Shown in pieces: positions 3,432 to 5,850 of a stretch of DNA of 5,850 nucleotides. Origin of the DNA: Deinococcus frigens DSM 12807. Its GTDB lineage: Bacteria; Deinococcota; Deinococci; Deinococcales; Deinococcaceae. Position numbers and translations under genes: made by a program. The notes beneath the pieces are model-generated. The model saw nothing but the letters and a program-made list of their open reading frames with translations. It did no database searches and was not told the DNA's origin. Within the stretch, counting starts at the first letter, position 1. Every line of letters starts with the position of its first letter. Location: contig NZ_JNIW01000107.1 in NCBI RefSeq assembly GCF_000701425.1, positions 1 to 5,850 of the forward strand, given 5' to 3'.

Positions 3432-5850
3432 ATGCAGCCAATGGCACCAACAATTGATCGTGATGCCTTCATTGAGCGGTGGTCCAACTCGGGAGGAGCA
3501 GAGCGCGCCAACTACGGTCAGTTCCTTAGCGAGTTGTGTAGGGTGCTGGAGGTACCCGAACCGGATCCCACTAGGCCCAATGACGAACAGAATGCTTACG
3601 TGTTCGAGCGCAATGTGTGCGAACCGCATGATGACGGCAAAGACACTGTGCGACGCATCGACCTATACCGCCGGGGTAGCTTTGTGCTGGAGGCTAAGCA
3701 GGGCGTCGAGCAGGAGGTGGCTGAAGAGGCACTCGTCCGCGAGGGGGCTACCAAGACCAAAGCCAAACCTAAGAGCAGGGGTGGTAAAAACACCAAGAAA
3801 GGCCATGGCACGCGCGGTACGCCCGGCTGGGATGCTTTCATGCTGCGCGCCCGCACCCAGGCCGAAAGCTATGCCCGCCTGCTGCCTGCCAGCGAGGGCC
3901 GTCCGCCGTTCGTTTTAGTAGTGGACGTGGGATACGTCATTGAGGTTTATGCCGAGTTCACTCGCACCGGCGGCACGTACCTAGCGTTTCCCGATGCTAG
4001 GCGGCACCGCATCACCCTCGAAGACCTGCGCGACTCCAAGAAACGCGAACTGCTGCGGACCATCTGGCTCGACCCGCTGAGTCTAGACCCCAGCCTGCAC
4101 GCTGCGTGGGTGACGCGCGAGGTGGCTGGCACGCTGGCCCAGCTTAGCCGCAGCATGGAGGGTACGCCGGACACCGCAGGGGTGCTAATGACGCCGGAAC
4201 GAGTCAGCGCCTTCCTGATGCGGATAATCTTCACGATGTTCGCTGAAGACGTGGGTCTGATCGAGAACGCCGCCTTCAGGACTAAGCTGAAGTCCTTGAA
4301 GGGCCGAGTGGAAGGTTTCGTGGCAGTGGTGGCCGATATCTGGGGCGCGATGGCGACAGGTGGCGAGAGCGCGGCGCTGGCGGCGCGCATGAAGCACTTC
4401 AACGGCGGGCTGTTCAAGGAGGTTGAGGTGCTGCCTGTGACCGGCGAGCAACTGGGGCTGCTGATCGACGCCGCTGAACATGACTGGAGCCAGGTCGAAC
4501 CCAGTATCTTCGGCACCCTCGTTGAGCGCGCCCTTGACCCCGCTGATCGTCACAAGTTAGGTGCCCATTACACCCCGCGCGCCTATGTCGAGCGGCTGGT
4601 CAACCATGTGGTCATCACCCCGCTGCGCGACGACTGGCGGGGCGTACAAGTGGCGGTGCAACAGACCCTGGACGCGGGGGAGAAGAGTATGCGCGACTTG
4701 ATTGACTTACAGGTTGGAGCGGAGGGTGACTTTCTCGCTGGCGCGCCGGCCAACACGATTGGCTTGGTGGAAGCACAAGTGAGGGAACGCCGTGTACTGA
4801 ACGAGCGCAAGATGACGGAGCTATCGGCGAGAACTCGGGAGCAAGCGCGAACCCTGGTCGAGGGCTTCCTGAGCAAGTTGCAGGAAACATACGTACTTGA
4901 TCCGGCCTGCGGCACAGGCAACTTCTTGTATGTCTCCATGGAATTGATGAAGCGTCTGGAGGCAGAGGTCAACCAAGTGTTCGTTGGCCTGGGCGGTACT
5001 CCTCCTCTGATCGGCATAAATCCTGAGCAGTTCTGGGGACTGGAGATCAATCCGCGCGCAGCCCGCGTGGCCGAACTGGTTTTATGGATCGGGTACTTGC
5101 AGATCTATGCCCGCGAACACGGACAGGCCAGTCCGCCTGAGCCAATCCTGCGAGCCTTTAAGAACATTCGTGAGCAGGATGCTGTGCTGGCTTACGGCGG
5201 CACTAAGCCGCGTGTCAACGACTACGGCCAGCCGATTACTCGTTGGGATAGCAAGACTTTCGTCACCGATCTTGTCACTGGTCGTAAGGTGCCGGACCCG
5301 GCGGCGCGGGTGCAGGACACCGTATATCTACGGCACCGTCAGCAGATCTGGCCGATGTGCGACTTCATCGTCGGCAACCCGCCCTTCATCGGTGCGGGAG
5401 CGATGCGTGAAGCGCTGGGGGACGGTTACACTGAGGCGCTGCGCGCGACCTACAAGCCGGGACGAGGTGTGCCCGATAGCGCCGACTTCGTAATGTACTG
5501 GTGGTTCAAGGCTGCGCAGTTGATGACTCTCCCTCGCCTGCGCCGCTTTGGCTTCGTGACTACCAACAGCATCAAACAAACCTTCAACCGCCGGGTGGTC
5601 GAGGAGGCGCTGGACAGCGGTGTGCTAAGTCTGGTCTACGCCCTGCCGGACCACCCTTGGGTAGACGAGACTGACGGCGCGGCAGTCCGCATCGCCATGA
5701 CCGTCGCGGCGCGCGGCGTGCGCGACGGCATACTGGAGCAGGTCATCAGCGAGAAGGTCGGCCCGCATGGCGACTACGTGGTGGAGGTAAGGGAAACCAA
5801 CGGGCGCATCCACGCCAACCTGACTGTCGGGGTGGATGTGGCGGGGGCGG
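3432..5850 (+). CDS. MmeI-like type IIL/IIG restriction-modification enzyme (partial, runs off the window)
   Basis: At least 806 codons with no stop before the window edge. The start is ATG 3432: an in-frame TGA is immediately upstream (3429-3431) and GAAGGAA (3417-3423) is well spaced; ATG 3441 is an alternative. One polypeptide should carry both DNA cleavage and N6-adenine methylation. The N-terminal domain (about 10-160) has the family pattern GGAERANY (21-28), NAYVFER (54-60) and D77-X9-E87-A-K89, the same D-X9-E-X-K spacing as the nuclease centre of MmeI. A lysine-rich linker (104-130) follows, then a helical spacer (about 200-370). The methyltransferase domain has LGAHYTP (376-382, motif X), DPACGTGNF (490-498, motif I, AdoMet binding), GLEIN (536-540), WIGYLQI (552-558) and NPPF (649-652, catalytic motif IV of adenine methyltransferases). 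The end (about 790-806, ANLTVGVDV) is about where the target-recognition domain should begin, so specificity cannot be read. MmeI is 919 residues; this protein will be longer, partly through extra sequence at 403-485. Such enzymes act without a separate methyltransferase, cut at a fixed distance and protect the host by methylating one strand. Confidence 0.92.
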   Translation, partial: MQPMAPTIDRDAFIERWSNSGGAERANYGQFLSELCRVLEVPEPDPTRPNDEQNAYVFERNVCEPHDDGKDTVRRIDLYRRGSFVLEAKQGVEQEVAEEALVREGATKTKAKPKSRGGKNTKKGHGTRGTPGWDAFMLRARTQAESYARLLPASEGRPPFVLVVDVGYVIEVYAEFTRTGGTYLAFPDARRHRITLEDLRDSKKRELLRTIWLDPLSLDPSLHAAWVTREVAGTLAQLSRSMEGTPDTAGVLMTPERVSAFLMRIIFTMFAEDVGLIENAAFRTKLKSLKGRVEGFVAVVADIWGAMATGGESAALAARMKHFNGGLFKEVEVLPVTGEQLGLLIDAAEHDWSQVEPSIFGTLVERALDPADRHKLGAHYTPRAYVERLVNHVVITPLRDDWRGVQVAVQQTLDAGEKSMRDLIDLQVGAEGDFLAGAPANTIGLVEAQVRERRVLNERKMTELSARTREQARTLVEGFLSKLQETYVLDPACGTGNFLYVSMELMKRLEAEVNQVFVGLGGTPPLIGINPEQFWGLEINPRAARVAELVLWIGYLQIYAREHGQASPPEPILRAFKNIREQDAVLAYGGTKPRVNDYGQPITRWDSKTFVTDLVTGRKVPDPAARVQDTVYLRHRQQIWPMCDFIVGNPPFIGAGAMREALGDGYTEALRATYKPGRGVPDSADFVMYWWFKAAQLMTLPRLRRFGFVTTNSIKQTFNRRVVEEALDSGVLSLVYALPDHPWVDETDGAAVRIAMTVAARGVRDGILEQVISEKVGPHGDYVVEVRETNGRIHANLTVGVDVAGA

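Noticed and set aside
3322..3918. 198-codon plus-strand frame over the start of the restriction-modification gene
   Set aside because: The overlapping frame from 3432 carries family motifs continuously for 806 codons; this one reads Ser/Arg/Ala-rich without motifs.
3947..5050. Long minus-strand frames inside the restriction-modification gene
   Set aside because: Ser/Ala/Arg-rich translations with no domain signature and no promoter or Shine-Dalgarno; they are shadows of the plus-strand gene.
3432..5850. Assignment to BREX PglX or DISARM methylase
   Set aside because: The N-terminal D-X9-E-X-K nuclease pattern, GGAERANY, LGAHYT and WIGYLQ segments fit the MmeI family, and no other BREX or DISARM gene is visible. 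The right-hand neighbours are outside the window, so this is not absolute.
1..5850. CRISPR array, tRNA or rRNA genes, insertion-sequence transposase
   Set aside because: No regularly spaced repeats, cloverleaf-like segments, rRNA-like stretches or transposase motifs were seen on either strand.

Overview
The window is GC-rich, with Shine-Dalgarno-led genes next to genes whose ATG follows a -10-like hexamer directly. That mix of leadered and leaderless genes, and the general look of the proteins, suggests a Deinococcus-like bacterium. This is an inference from style; no diagnostic housekeeping gene is present.

Layout. (1) Positions 16-40 hold the terminator of an upstream gene. (2) Positions 60-1590 (+) form a tight three-gene operon with stop/start overlaps (TGATG, then ATGA): a 282-residue multi-pass membrane protein with holin-like features, a 99-residue DUF6527-like protein with a CPCGCG metal-binding motif, and a 128-residue lipoprotein. 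The compact coupling and the DUF6527-like gene suggest the late or lysis end of a prophage or phage relic. A short terminator follows. (3) Positions 1728-2859 look like an inserted block of two convergent genes: a small membrane protein (+) and a ZIP-family metal transporter (-), both without a Shine-Dalgarno and probably leaderless. (4) Positions 2881-3208 hold a 5'-truncated second copy of the lipoprotein gene with its own strong terminator. The block in (3) is therefore flanked by two directly repeated lipoprotein 3' ends. (5) Positions 3209-3431 are a gene-free leader with a possible promoter, two adjacent DnaA-box-like 9-mers, a possible 32-codon upstream ORF and a GNRA-capped hairpin followed by a T-run. 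(6) From 3432 (+) to the window edge runs the largest gene, at least 806 codons with no stop. It encodes an MmeI-like (type IIL/IIG) single-chain restriction-modification enzyme, with the nuclease motif D77-X9-E87-A-K89 and methyltransferase motifs DPACGTGNF and NPPF. The window ends about where the target-recognition domain should begin.

Taken together this looks like an accessory or prophage-edge region: a phage-type operon, cargo (metal transporter, membrane protein) and a defence enzyme at the boundary. I do not see a clearly new multi-gene system. The points most worth following are the unusual leader of the restriction-modification gene and the duplicated, truncated lipoprotein-terminator unit that brackets the cargo.
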